The position numbers and the translations under genes were made by a program. The notes beneath the pieces were generated by a model. It was not told the origin of the DNA and ran no database searches. It was given only the letters and a program-made list of their open reading frames with translations. Positions 6,237 through 6,295 of a stretch of DNA of 6,295 nt are shown one piece after another; the stretch's first letter is position 1, and each line of letters begins with the position of its first letter. Source of the DNA: Granulicella sp. UBA5172 (GTDB lineage: Bacteria; Acidobacteriota; Terriglobia; Terriglobales; Acidobacteriaceae); assembly GCA_002413385.1 (NCBI GenBank), contig DHWW01000077.1, forward strand, positions 6,260 to 12,554, written 5' to 3'.

Positions 6237-6295
6237 ATGCTGAAAAAGCTTTGCCAATGCATCGGCCTCGCGTCGCTGATTCTGGTGATGAACTA
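6237..6295 (+). CDS. Start of a probable secreted or membrane protein, cut by window end
   Basis: Only 19 codons are visible: MLKKLCQCIGLASLILVMN. A basic start followed by a hydrophobic run is typical of a signal peptide or first transmembrane helix. A strong GGAGAGGA site precedes ATG 6237, and the gap to the methyltransferase stop is 30 bases, so it is probably the third gene of the same operon. No family can be assigned from this fragment. It supports the idea that the operon acts at the cell envelope. Confidence 0.6.
   Translation, partial: MLKKLCQCIGLASLILVMN

Noticed and set aside
5103..6257. 384-codon open frame on the - strand opposite the methyltransferase
   Set aside because: It is Arg/His/Gln-rich low-complexity translation typical of the antisense of GC-rich codons, and the + strand frame has clear methyltransferase motifs.

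Overview
The window looks like a chromosomal segment of an acidobacterium, most likely of the Acidobacteriaceae/Terriglobales group (Granulicella, Terriglobus and Edaphobacter type). This is inferred from the GC-rich coding style, the AsmA-like protein, the long-form LOG protein, the sequence of RuvB, and a small 'YVDPGSG' membrane protein. No rRNA, tRNA, CRISPR array, insertion sequence or phage gene is visible.

Layout, left to right. (1) Positions 3-2005, + strand: the C-terminal bulk of an AsmA-like envelope protein whose start lies upstream of the window, then a small two-helix membrane protein of unknown function. (2) Positions 2011-3015, + strand: a LOG-family (TIGR00730) nucleoside-monophosphate phosphoribohydrolase-like protein, 5 bases after the small protein, so the three genes probably form one transcription unit. 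(3) Positions 3025-4100, - strand: ruvB, the Holliday-junction branch-migration ATPase. It converges on the LOG gene with only 9 bases between the stop codons. (4) Positions 4101-4563: a divergent intergenic region with a candidate promoter, a hairpin and an AT-rich patch. (5) Positions 4564 to the window end, + strand: a small secreted or membrane 'YVDPGSG' protein, a 463-residue methyltransferase whose start overlaps the previous stop (ATGA), and the first 19 codons of a further gene with a signal-peptide-like start. These three look like an envelope or secretion-associated operon.

Two things deserve attention. First, three reading-frame breaks occur in genes that otherwise match their families well: one in the AsmA-like gene and two in ruvB. 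Each is repaired by removing one base from a short homopolymer, which suggests systematic +1 sequencing or assembly error rather than real gene decay. Second, the methyltransferase carries an N-terminal domain whose motif (D, then N five residues later, then a second D twelve residues on) resembles the catalytic loop and metal-binding Asp of the protein-kinase/aminoglycoside-phosphotransferase fold. A two-domain kinase-like/methyltransferase protein coupled to a tiny YVDPGSG membrane protein is the best candidate here for an under-described system.
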